From positions 2,046,001-2,110,000 of the forward strand of contig JBAJFE010000038.1 in NCBI GenBank assembly GCA_037903355.1: a stretch of DNA of 64,000 nucleotides, read 5' to 3'. Each line of letters opens with the position of its first letter. The first letter of the stretch is position 1. This DNA comes from Trichuris trichiura (lineage: Eukaryota > Nematoda > Enoplea > Trichinellida > Trichuridae). The notes beneath the pieces are model-generated. The model saw nothing but the letters and a program-made list of their open reading frames with translations. It was not told the origin of the DNA and did not search any database. Shown here piece after piece: positions 50,401 to 61,118 of the stretch. Position numbers and translations under genes: made by a program.

Positions 50401-51517
50401 TACCGCCTACCGGAGCAGGGCTATCCGGCATCCGGTAAGGATAATGACAATAGCGGTGGTGGCATCTTTATGCCCCAATCACTGCCGCCGTTAGCAACGG
50501 CATCGTCGTCCGCAAACGTTGACGATCATGTCACTTTGGCAAAGACAGCTTTACCTGGTTGCTCACAGGGTGTGTATTGTACTTTTACCACTTTCCTCCT
50601 TAAGATCTAACGTGTTAAACTTTACTAATCGAATAACGCCCTATCGGGTGTCACCTGCGGGGTAACTAGTAATTGCCATTGTACTAGCGAGAAGGAAAAT
50701 AATTTTAAAAATCTCCTGACCTAATCTAATGTGACCTGTCAGCGTCACCGCCTTATTTGGCTGCAGAAGAAATTGACGAATTGGAAAAGAGCCGCTCGTC
50801 AGACGCGCTGATCACGGACGGAGATGATAAATTGTTGGCAAACAGCCGACCAAGTTGGTCCTCCCTGTCGACGACGTCCAAAGGACCGGAATCTAGTTCG
50901 AATTCAAATCTGGTGGCCAGCGCTTTGGGAAGCTTCCATTCGTTTAAAAGACAAGCTATTGAAAAGGAGGAACGAGTGAGAGACCGTCCCTTTACTCTGC
51001 TTGCTTATAGTTTTAAAATTTTAATTTTCAAACGGCCTAACCGCCATTAGCGCGGCTATAACTTTTGCATTTCGTCTAACGATTGGCCGATCACCTTGCA
51101 GCGCATTATTCTACAAAAGCAAGAAGAGGAACGACGTAAGGTGCGCGAATACGAGGAACGTGTTCGCGTTGAACATTTGGCCATGGTGGAACAGGAGGAA
51201 AAAGAGGCAGCTATGCTGGAAAATGCCCGCTTGCAAGCCGAGAAGCAGCGCTATTATCAAAATAATAAAGTCCCCACCGCCGCTTCGCCCAAGCAAGAAG
51301 AAATACCAACGGAGATGAGCTTCTCTTCGGCGAGAGACGTGGCGCGGATGCGTGAACAGGAGCGCCGCCGCAAGGAGGCGGTAAGTTTTAAAACTCTTAA
51401 AAAGGGAGCCTTCCCGCCGTCCGTGAACATTTTTACTTACGTCCCTTTTAGATGGAAAACCCAATTGATATTATGATGCAGATGGATCTAATGACCCGCT
51501 TTGAGCAAGAATTTTGA
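41465..51517 (+). CDS. BET protein, long BRD4/Fs(1)h type
   Basis: Chromatin reader binding acetylated histones and recruiting P-TEFb. Exons: 41465-41872, 42152-42247, 42299-42418, 42473-42548, 45629-45864, 45922-46056, 46650-46744, 46803-46904, 46976-47104, 47177-47377, 47445-47745, 47797-47839, 48725-48837, 48893-49063, 49119-49223, 49302-49445, 50138-50208, 50269-50569, 50743-50975, 51102-51380, 51452-51517; about 1,141 aa. BD1 (about 95-210) has WPF at 122 and the acetyl-lysine Asn in NCYTYN (181). BD2 has [10 protein letters not shown] and NCYKYN. Between them are [11 protein letters not shown] and [14 protein letters not shown] (about 660-740) has SYEEKRQL-like [18 protein letters not shown] Ser-rich SEED follows. 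The C-terminus [12 protein letters not shown]...FEQEF matches the BRD4 C-terminal motif. Phases agree except between the exons ending at 46056 and starting at 46650, where a small exon or another donor must exist. One intron (47746-47796) is GC-AG or retained. Confidence 0.93.
47746..47796 (+). other. Probable GC-AG intron in BET gene
   Basis: 51 nt with donor AAG/GCAATA and acceptor TTTTTTCAG. Its length is a multiple of three with no in-frame stop, so reading through would add 17 mostly hydrophobic residues ([14 protein letters not shown]) to an otherwise basic linker just before the NET region. Confidence 0.6.
49838..49880. repeat. AT/AC microsatellite
   Basis: Runs of AT then AC then AT dinucleotides in the BET intron between the SEED exon and the next exon. 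Confidence 0.7.
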
Positions 51518-51788
51518 AGCCAAGGATGGCTGATCATTTTCTTTCAATCGTCTGCCGCGCGTCGCATTAGCACATACAGGAGAAACTGTTGCATTATACG
51601 CAAATCGAGTCAAAATCGACAAAGCGTATGCACACACACTGAGACAAGCGTTAATGTTGGTTTTCACCTTATGCTATTTTGCTGACAATACTTCTAGCGT
51701 GTTTAGGATTAAAGGTAACTTATTTTTCATTATTTTACTCATTACAATTACTTGAAAACTGGGTGTTTTGTAACGAGCTGTATTTTCA

Positions 51789-51976
51789 TGGTTGTAAGGT
51801 CTTCTACGGCTTTTCCCGTTTTTCGTTGTGCTGTTATCTGTAATTAAACTAAAACAACTGCTCTACTAACGGATGGATGAGGCTCATCCATCCGTTGGTA
51901 GAGCAGTTGTTTTAGTTTAATTACAGATAACAGCACAACGAAAAACGGGAAAAGCCGTAGAAGACTTTACAACCAC
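51789..51976. repeat. 188-bp near-perfect palindrome
   Basis: Two arms of about 90 bp meet at GGATGAGGCTCATCC (about 51880-51894). Outer ends are TGGTTGTAAGGTCTTCTACG and its complement, with very few mismatches. It lies 270 bp after the BET stop, probably inside the 3' UTR, where the RNA would fold into one long hairpin. It shares no sequence with the PLE elements and contains no ORF; likely a young foldback or MITE-type insertion. A target duplication is not obvious. Confidence 0.75.
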
Positions 51977-54184
51977 ATTGCAATTACTGCAATTGGACGA
52001 AAAAGCGCAAGCGTTACGTTCAACTTTCCAAACCGTAACTCGAAAAAGCGAAGCCGCAGACAAACAGTGTGATTGACTGCTGTTAGTTGCAGTGTCTTTA
52101 TGCTACGTGATTTGCAAGTTTTGAAGCAGCATATTTTTTGAGCAATTCACGCTGCAAAGTTTTGTAAGGCATAAAAAGAAAAGTAAACGCGCCAGCAGCG
52201 ACTGCATTTTGCCTTTGATGAACCGTTAGGTTGATTCAAAACGATTTCAGGGGACGCGGCAGACAAGCTAACCAAACAATCGCACGGGAATTCATGCTGT
52301 AAACTGTACCTGAGGGCAACTAGACGGACAAAACTAAAACGCAGCGATATGCATGACGGATTTTCAGGCATTTTTTAAAGGTGAACGCAAAAGCAAAATA
52401 ACGTGCAACAGATCGAGACAAATTTAACAAAACAAATTGGATGTTTCAAGTCGAGGCGTCAAGCAGGAGTTATTCGAGCGAGAAAAGACTTTTATCACGG
52501 AATTCAAAACGCGCAATAAGTATTTAGAAATCTTAGCAACACTTACCCGCCCACGGACATCCTCTTTTCCAGCTGCTGCACCCAATGTTGGGCTAAGCGT
52601 CGACAACGGAACGAAAATGCTTGATTGCGGCAACTACGCATTCGCACAGTTGCTTTAGGTAGAAGTTTGGAAATGAACAGTTGAAATGAGCATATCAGAA
52701 GCGCTAACCTGTGAACATAGAGTGCAACGCGAGCTGCCATACTTTCTCTGCTGCAGCCGATCGGATTACTGTGCTTACCTGCGAACGGTTTAGTAGTTGC
52801 TGTGCAAAACAAGTTCAACATAAACAATAATACTTGGCGCTACGGCAACCAGCAGACATAATTTAAACGTTTTAACTAGAGTTTGTTTTCTTTTCCAATT
52901 TTCCATTTTGGAATAGTGATTGGAAATAGCGGAGTTAATGCGTAAATTTTAAATTTAGACGAGATAGCAGCAATCCGATGGATGCAACACTTTTATGTCC
53001 GTCCATTATTGTTTTAATGGGAAAAGTTAACCACATTTTTCTGTCCAAAAAGTCATGCCAAATAAATGGCCTTTGTAGGTATTATTGCTGCCGCTGCTAC
53101 AACATGCTGATTTACTAGCTGAGTCGCGTTTACTATTTTTAAGGCGGTGATTTTTTTAAAATTCATTTGCAACGGCTGTATGGAAAAACGAAATGTTGCC
53201 AGCAGGGCTTTATACGTGCCTAGTCGTTTACCAGCGGCTGATCCGTCTGCTGTTCCATGTTTTAAAAACGTATGCGTGTTTATTCAATCAACGACTATTC
53301 GCTTTTGCGGATTCAATTGAATTAAGCCGTCCGCTTCCTCTCATACGCGCAAGTTAAACACGGAAGCTTCGATATTTGCTTTGCTGCCCATGGATTTCAT
53401 TTTTGAACGTGGTATAAACTTGAGCATCACAGTTTGCACTGTTGTTTTGCTTTTTGCGTTGTTATAGTTGGCTCGCTAGTATTGTGTAGTGTAAGATGGA
53501 TGGCGTTTTTCCATTTTGGTTTATTAGTCTTTGGTCGTTAGCTCTGCTCAGCTAAGGCATAGGCATTACGTTGCCGAGTAGTCGAGTTTTCCCTCGCTTG
53601 TCACGTTTGATCGATGGCAATTTTGTTGGCAGGCACCAGCGCGCTGTCAGTTTAACGGAATGCCATCTTAGAGAGCATTTGCTAGCGCGATATGTAATCT
53701 TTTTTTTTTCCAACTATATTGGACTTCGCTTATGCACTCTATTAGCACCACTTTCTTTTGGTTCTTTTATGGCCGTTTGATCGATAAATTGCAGTGCAGA
53801 ACTTTTGCAACCGATTGCCATTTGTCACTTGGGAAACTTAGGTGATCGAATGTAATAAGCCCCTTGAAATCCAACCCTACCTTTCCGTTCGCATTGGTAA
53901 CTTGCGGTAATCTTATTTGGGCACAGGTTTAAAGGCGATGCCGGCATTCTTGGATTGCCACGTTTGGCGACAAGTGCCGTCGGTGTTGCTAGCGCACTGA
54001 GACGTGTTACCAAGCAATAGTTTCAACGAAAAGCTGGAATGAATGTTTTTCAATCGCGTCATTTCCAGTTCAAGTCAATTCTGGTCCTTTCGAGTGAGAG
54101 TCGATCAATTCCAAAGTGAATCCATTTGACCAGCGCTTTTTGAACCACCATTCCGTGCTCTTCAAAGAGGACACGGTTGACATA

Positions 54185-54287
54185 ATGACGAATGGCGCTA
54201 GAGGAGCGAACTTTGATCACGGAAGCAGCAAACATTCTCTGAAACAATCGCTAGAAACATTACTGGCGTACGTCGGCAAGAATGCAG
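54185..54287 (+). CDS. Possible exon of unrecognised gene
   Basis: Starts at Met and runs MTNGARGANFDHGSSKHSLK then QSLETLLAYVGKNA before a good donor (GCAG/GTAACA). Composition looks coding. No family recognised, and no downstream partner in matching phase was established, so it may be spurious. Confidence 0.25.
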
Positions 54288-54885
54288 GTAACAAAATGTT
54301 TGCTCACTCTATGAAATGAGCTACGAGATTCAATTGCTAATTTGCGTAGTTTCTTTGGCGCCGTCTTTTGTCATCTTAAGCATCAGTGTTTTGCTTTGAT
54401 TCAGTATTTTGAAACGCATTTTTCATCTTTTACCACTTTACCGGTTGTTGCTGGTCTTGTTTATTTCAGAATGCCTATATGCTCACGGCGAACTCTTAGC
54501 GGCAATAGTAATCACGTGCATTAATTTGTTCGCTGTTTTTCCCGCCATTTTTTTTATAAACTACCCGTGATGCCAGCACGCGCGCGCTGCACCTTTTGAG
54601 ACAATATGGGCAATTGCGCATTTTGCCTTTTGACCTGTTTTGGTGTGGAAATTGTCGAACGATGCAATAATCATTCTTGGCCTTTTAAATTGAAGCAGCA
54701 ATGACCTAAATTTACCGTACGGCTAATTGCTTGTTTTCCAAGTAAGGCAGCGTATATGTATCAATTGTTTAAACGAGTTTTCACGAAACTCATTGTTTCG
54801 AAGCGTAGTCTTTCGTCATACTTGTCTGAGTGAAGTCTTGCTTTCGCCTTCGTTACTGACATCGAGGGTTATTTGCTCTTTCTAG

Positions 54886-54940
54886 GATGTCAGCAAAGTT
54901 TCTCAACTCCAACTGATTGGTGAACAGCGAAAAAATATAG
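54886..54940 (+). CDS. Possible short exon of unrecognised gene
   Basis: Bounded by TTTCTAG and G/GTACGT, it reads DVSKVSQLQLIGEQRKNI in frame 1. The phase does not match the exon-like segment at 54185. Weak evidence. Confidence 0.2.
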
Positions 54941-55621
54941 GTACGTTTGCTGAGCATAAGCTTTTTCTTAGCTGTGAATAGGCTTCCCTTTCTCTATTAG
55001 CCCTTTGAGGACATGTGTGCTCTTTAAGGACGTTCTTAGTGGCACCGCACGGTTAGGCTTTTCGTTTCTCAAAAATAGTTGCAGCTTTCTTTGACATATA
55101 ATAAAGTTGACTTACCGTTACATTCGTTTAATTTTGCATACAAGTAACAATATATGTTTTGGTCTTTGATATTAAAAGTTTAAGCTCTTGCGAAGCCCCT
55201 TGAAATGCCAGTATTAAGCGGAAAAGCCTGCGTACATGGACGCGTCTCCAGCTAAATTTGGATATGCTCATTTTCTCGATTTGGTTCTCGGCATTTAACC
55301 CGGAACGGGTCGCCAGGACAGTCTCATTTTTGGTTCTGCTCAATTTTTGCCGACCTTAGTGGTAGAAGCACTTTTAAAATAATCAACTGTTTGAATGAAC
55401 AGCTTTTTCTGCAAGTTAGCAGTTTAGAAACATTTGAAGCAACTTTTCGTTGTTGTAGTGTAAAGTTGTTTTACAATAGAAGCATAAGTACGATAAAACC
55501 TCCATATCCGCGGGAAATACGTTCCAGGGTTGACCGCGGATAGCAGTGAATGTTCTATGAACGCGTACATAGCGTGACTTTGAGCGTTGCCTGCTAAAAA
55601 TAAGTCCTTGAATGGAAAGCC

Positions 55622-56478
55622 TTATTCTTGCAGGTATTTTTTCGTCTCTGGGATAAAACACTGGTGGAACCATTCCGTGAATAACAATGCCGTAACCCAC
55701 GCATTACGATTGTGTAGCCACAATACGGATAGACGCTTTTGGTTTTTGTTCTTGACGGCGTGAGGGGTTCTCGCTCGATAAACCAGTGCAGGCTTTGTCA
55801 TATGTTCGTCCATGTTGCAACATAATACCAGTGCGACTCTATTTTTGAAAGTTCTAAAGCCTGCTGCTCGCTTTGCACTTTTATGGACATAGGTTCTGTT
55901 GGGCATTCTTTTCCAAAATAGCGCTGTCTCGTCGCAGTTAAAAACTTGTTTCGGATGGTGAGACCCATCGGAATTGGTCGTCTTTAACTCATCCGAAAAG
56001 TTGGCAGCTACGGAATAATCCGCTGATGCGGATTCGCCCGTAATTTTTACGCTTTTTGATTTGAGACGATTTTTGATCACATACAACCACCCTCTGCCTG
56101 CTGTAAACGGTCTTGCTTCTTTTTGTGTGCCTTCTTTGTCTTATTTTTTACGCACATGTTCAAATAAGCTCAATGGTTTTCGCCTCAACGATTGTCCATT
56201 AACAGATATACTTTTCTTATTCATATCTTCGACCTAAAAATTTAACGCCTTTTGCATTTTTACTAATATCTTGTCACGCGATATAGAAGTTACTTTTGTT
56301 GTTTGCGGCGCAGAATTGAAACTATCGCGAATTTTATCTTTGTTCCATACAATCTCCCATATATCATAGCCATCACCGCATATGATTTGCCCTTTTTCTC
56401 TACCAAGTCGAGAATTTTCACTTTTTCACTTATAGAAAGTGTCACAGCTTCCGTTAAGCTTTTCGTCAGTAGCAGCAC
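55622..56478 (-). pseudogene. Tigger transposase, broken
   Basis: N-terminal helix-turn-helix and part of the DDE catalytic core, including the first catalytic Asp in NCDETALFW, in two separated frames. The C-terminal part is missing or unreadable. No intact protein. Confidence 0.72.
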
Positions 56479-57285
56479 TACTGATCTTTCGTTTCGGCAC
56501 CGGTATTACGGTAAACAGAGGCTTGGAGACCAGATTGCGAAAAACGGGCACTAACTAGAAAAGCGGACACCAACTAACAAATTGACTGCTTACCAATCAA
56601 GATTTCGATGAAACGAGTTGATAGGTGTCTGAAGCAAGCGCGTCTAAGATCGGCAAGTCGTAGCTTCCTTACTTAGCAAAAGCGCGATAGTACAGAGAAT
56701 ACGATTGGCGGTAGGATAAAGTCCGAGTGCTTGGACGGTTCAGGCTCTGATGCTTCCAGCTGAAACAGTCTCTCGCAAGCTATTTCAGAAATTTTTTCAA
56801 TGGGGCTCATAATACTGCGTGGCTATTTCCATAATGGTATTACGGAAATTCGATCCGTGGAATTAATTTTGCGAAGCTTTCAGGAAGCAATCGTTATCAA
56901 AATTTCACGGGTCAAATCTCCATGAAACCACTACGCATGTTCCCACACCTGTTAGAAAGAGCTTCGTTCCCAATGCAATGCGCAGCCAGCTATTTACCGA
57001 TTGTTAAATGTGCACCCGCAGATCAGTGAATCATCGATAAGGAAGCCAACGACGCCACTGGCTTGTCACTGTTGAGCAATATGGAATTGCTCTGTGCTGT
57101 CGGCTACGCTTGCTTGACCATAGAGGAAAGCAGTCGTTGTAATAAAACATCTGGGCAAATGTATAAGAACAAAACAAATAAGATTCTTTTTAATGATTAG
57201 TTCAATTCGCGCTTGCAGAAACGCTAAAAACCGCTTTCACTTTTCACGCCAACAGCGAATAGCGTAATATTAAATGCGTGGGCGG

Positions 57286-57313
57286 GCGAGAGAGAGAGAG
57301 AGAGAGAGAGAGA
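57286..57313. repeat. (GA)n microsatellite
   Basis: About 13 consecutive GA units near the right end of the Tigger element. Confidence 0.85.
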
Positions 57314-57352
57314 ACGTGGATAACTGAATCCGCGGATAAAGAGGTCTTACTG

Positions 57353-60300
57353 TATGTTGCAATTGAACGACTCACTGCGCGCTGACCGTGTTTATTCTTC
57401 CAGCACTCTTATCGTGAATACATGGGAATATAGGAAAATTCCTTCCGTCAAAACGCCGTGTAACCGAAGCGCGTTAGTTCCGCGCCTCTTTTGAATATCT
57501 TTCTGGCAGAACAGCCTTCGTTCATTTGCGTATTATGAATTGATTTATTCAGCCTTCCAAAGGGGCACACAATGGCTGAGTAAATTTCTAGTCCTTTCAC
57601 AACACGTAATTTATTAAGTAAGCAATTTTTCGAAATAGTAGTTAGCATGTTATGCATGTTTTTGCACATTTGGTACTCCGATAGTGTCGTGAGCAATTGA
57701 GCATGGAGCCGATAATGTCAGTTTTTAAATAGCATGAGCGGCGGCCTGAAGGACGAATACGTTCCTATCAAAAGGCAGGAGAGAGCTATACAGGTTTTTT
57801 GTTAAGAAACGAGCTTTTACTACGTCATTGCGTGTCGGTGCTTTCTTACCTATAAATGCATTCTGATTACGAGACTTTTTTAGATTTTCATTCAGTGATG
57901 CTGCCTTAAAAGGTTTAACAGCTTTGTGCAACGGCTGTATTTGTCACGAGTGAATTGGCCAATTGTTCCCTTATGTAACGTGCTGATAGTATGTAAATAA
58001 CCCATAGGCGCTCCTTCGCTTTGCAAAAATTGTTACATAAAGGCTACTTCATCAGAGTAACTGTTTCTTGGACTGATCGTTTGGATGGGAAATGCGCAAC
58101 CGTTGTAAACCGGCTCATAAATCTTTGAGTATGCTTAGCGTAAGTGTGCCCATATCAGGTATGACCATCAGTCACAGGGCGTCTTTTCTGACAACTACCA
58201 CTATATGTTTTTGTCATTAGGGTTTTAAGCTTAGCCTTGGAGTTGAGCTGAAATTTTAAGTCCCTTTTATCTGTCGTGGTCATTTTTTAAATGTTGACAT
58301 TGGCATTCTGCCAAAGACGTGGTTTCTAGTAGCTATTGTGAAGAATGATTGGATGCTGTCAAGTATATTGGTGGCTTGGAACTTTTTGACTGACTGTTGA
58401 CGATAACTTGTTTGCTCCGTTACATCTGCAAGGGTGCCTACCATGTTTCGATAGTAATTTTTCAAATTCACCGTCTGGGCTTCTTGACTGGTTAGCTACA
58501 AAGAGGACAATGTCTTTCCGTCATAGTGAATGGCAAACCGGAGACTTACCCTTATTTTTGTTCCATGTAGCAGTCACAAGAATCAACTAGTGTTCGGTGA
58601 CTTTTCGGTATTGAAAAATGAGTTGGGCATAAAACTTGGAATTGCTGACAGGTTCTACAGCATTTGTGGCGTCAGGGAAGACTTTGCCAGTTCCTTAAAG
58701 GCATGCAAATACTTTAAAGTGTTTGTGTTTCTTTCTCCTTAAAAGTGACATCTCGTTTGCCTCCATAAACTTGTTGTACCGTTTGCGTCAGGTAGATAAG
58801 GAGATACAGTAAAGAAAGTTTTTTTGTAGCAAGCGTATTGCATATAATTAAACTTACCAAGAAGAAACATTTTTTGTTTCGTAGTCAGCGGTGTAAGGGA
58901 GTTAATGTTTCGACCTAACAAGAGCAGTTTCGAAACGTGTACGGCATTGAAATGTTCTGTAGATCCTGTAACAATTTGCTTATCCATTCGTTGGTAGGGC
59001 ATTTTGAAGTTTGCTAACAGATATACCAAAACAGGCCAAAGCCGTGAACCAAGGATCAACTTTAAAAAACTAAAGCCTGCTGAAAGACACCCAGTTTTCC
59101 GTACTAAGAAGAAAGTCTTAACTTTAAGCTGATTAGATGAATAAATTAATGTTGATTTGACTCTTTTGGGTAAAGATGAAAACGGGATTTTTTATTATCA
59201 TTAAACGGAGGAGCGTCCATTAGGTAGCAGTGTTCGATGTTACATGCAGTGCTCTATCGATTCTTCTCTTTGCTGAAATGTTTACAGTTTGCGAAGTAGG
59301 ATTTTGTGAGAATAGTGTAGCATTTTCAGTTGTCCACGTTGTAGATATGGTCATTCGTGATGTAATCTTTTTGGCAGTCAGAGACAACGTTCACATGAAT
59401 AAGTGATTTAACCTTCCTTTCGTATGACGTTTGAATGCTGGATAAGCAACCAATTTAAAAGATGGCATATTCTTAGTTACTTGTGCATATTTTTGTAAAT
59501 TAAGTTGAATTTGAATTCCACGTGTTGGGCTCGCCCACTGTCTTAACTTCCTGTACGTTTATACTTGTTCACTTAAGTTCGCTGAACTTCGATTAGTAAT
59601 CTTGCGTTGCACGTCACGGTTTCGGCCAATTCTTACGCTGTATGTCAACAACCTGAAATTGCATTGATTTTCTTTTAAAAATGTCTGACCCGAAATCCGT
59701 TTGTTTGTTTTACTTTGGAAAAGGATCGATAGATCAGTTGCAAGGCGCAGCGCAGAGCATGCTGGCAGGCGGCACAAGTCTGCGTTTCTTGGATGAAACT
59801 ATAGGAACGTATCCGCAATTGCCATGTTTGTCCTTTCGGTCCCCCATAGAGCAAAGTAGATCATTTTGACCTTTGCGGTTTTTGCAATTCCATCTTTGAG
59901 CAGAAGGAATGGAGCTTTCTTTGCTAACTTTGAGCTGCTTAAAGTTTCATGGCATTTTTGCCGACTGAAATAAAATGTTTTTTTGCGGCATTTAAGTTGC
60001 GTTGGAGGTTCACAGTTAATCTCTTTTTGTGCAGTAGACGCCAAAGGCAAGAGTGATGCTCAAAGGCCACATTTTTACTTTCAGCTCAAATCATTGGTTC
60101 AACATGTCATCATGTGGAGGTAACTTAGTGACTATTACTTGGTTAGGTGAAAAGTCAAGTTTCACTTTGTGACTGAGAGTTCTAGCTTGCGAACCGCTGT
60201 TGTGCTTATAGCTTGGTTCTGATCTTGTTTGGCACATCAATGAACTTCATACTGTGACGTCAGGGATTTTATTTCTCGTGTTTTCGTTGCGATGTGCAGA

Positions 60301-60849
60301 ACGCAGTTGATATATTAATTTCGGGACTAAACGAATGAAACAAAACTGGTCCGCTACGAAGAAAATCCAGTATTCCACGACCTCAGCTTTTAAGCGTATT
60401 ACTTCTTTTCTTTCTTAATAGTGACGTTGCTTGCCAATTCCAGATTCCTTGACCTGTTGATTAACTTTCCAGCGCGTGCCTTATGCGTACGTGTGCTTAG
60501 TACAATCAAATTCGCCGAACGTTTTCCCAAGCTGACAAATGCTTCGTACAAAAGTTTTTAACGCTTATGCGTCGCTGCTTTATTAGCTAAATTGGTTTTG
60601 CTACCTTTTCTTACGAATGCTTTCACTGATTGAGTCCACTGATTTATTGATTGTTTTCTGCGTAACCTTTGCAGCATTTAACATTTTTCGTGATAGCAAC
60701 CGAAAGACACGACGCGTAGATTTAGAATTTTGTCGGAAGAGGCTATGGGAACGTTCGCGAACTTGCGTCACGTATGTTTCATTTATGTGGCATTGAACTT
60801 TTCCACAAACTGACGAGACTGCTTCTTGCGTTCTGCAAGACTTCTCATT
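57353..60849. other. Interval without recognised gene
   Basis: An open frame from 59681 (MSDPKSVCLFYFGKGSIDQL, then GGTSLRFLDETIG) and a segment at 60421-60560 (LLANSRFLDLLINFPARALC, then IKFAERFPKLTNASYKS) have coding-like composition. They have no recognised domain and no consistent splice model. Otherwise nothing seen. Confidence 0.3.
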
Positions 60850-60940
60850 GAAAATGTGATGTTTTAGTACGGGACAGTATGTTTTCATATTTTAATGTCT
60901 TTATTACGGTAGCAGTGTCCCGTGAAAATGAAAAAACTAT

Positions 60941-60979
60941 CTCCGGAGCTTTCGGGTCTTTCGCGACCCGTCTTCAGCG
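60941..60979 (-). ncRNA. Hammerhead-ribozyme-like core (left arm)
   Basis: On minus: CTGAAGA, C, GGGTC, loop, GACCC, GAAA, GCTCCGGAG, then ATAG. AUA is a possible cleavage triplet after stem III. Confidence 0.6.
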
Positions 60980-61023
60980 GTGAGATTATGTGTAGACTAC
61001 TTGTAGACTACACATAATCTCAC

Positions 61024-61062
61024 CGCTGAAGACGGGTTGCGAAAGACCCGAAAGCTCCGGAG
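61024..61062 (+). ncRNA. Hammerhead-ribozyme-like core (right arm)
   Basis: CTGAAGA at 61026-61032, C, GGGTT, loop, GACCC, GAAA, GCTCCGGAG, ATAG. It differs from the left arm by one stem II base that still pairs (T-G). Confidence 0.6.
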
Positions 61063-61118
61063 ATAGTTTTTTCATTTTCACGGGACACTGCTACCGTAAT
61101 AAAGACATTGAAATATGA

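Larger units (their letters stand above)
51518..55490. other. 3' flank of BET gene and unassigned interval
   Basis: Contains the BET 3' UTR and a large palindrome (listed separately). Two exon-like segments on plus (54185-54287, 54886-54940) are listed separately. Nothing else recognised. Confidence 0.4.
55491..57352 (-). mobile_element. Tigger/pogo transposon, second family
   Basis: 1.86 kb flanked by TA. Left end CGATAAAACCTCCATATCCG; the right end (reverse complement) CAGTAAGACCTCTTTATCCG. Transposase pieces on minus: 56478-56290 (HTH: LSISEKVKILDLVEKKGKSY) and 56086-55622 (DDE: QVFNCDETALFWKRMPNRTY, NRVALVLCCNMDEH, ALLFTEWFHQCFIP). Stops and frameshifts break it, and a GA microsatellite lies near the right end. 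Distinct from the Tigger1-like copy at 30614. Confidence 0.78.
60850..61118. mobile_element. 269-bp PLE-derived palindrome with two ribozyme cores
   Basis: Flanked by the 13-bp duplication AAGACTTCTCATT (60837-60849, 61119-61131). Nearly perfect arms meet at about 61006. Each arm carries a hammerhead-like core. The left end has the extra PLE tail (GTTTTAGTACGGGACA). Arm identity is very high, suggesting a recent insertion. No coding capacity. Confidence 0.85.
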
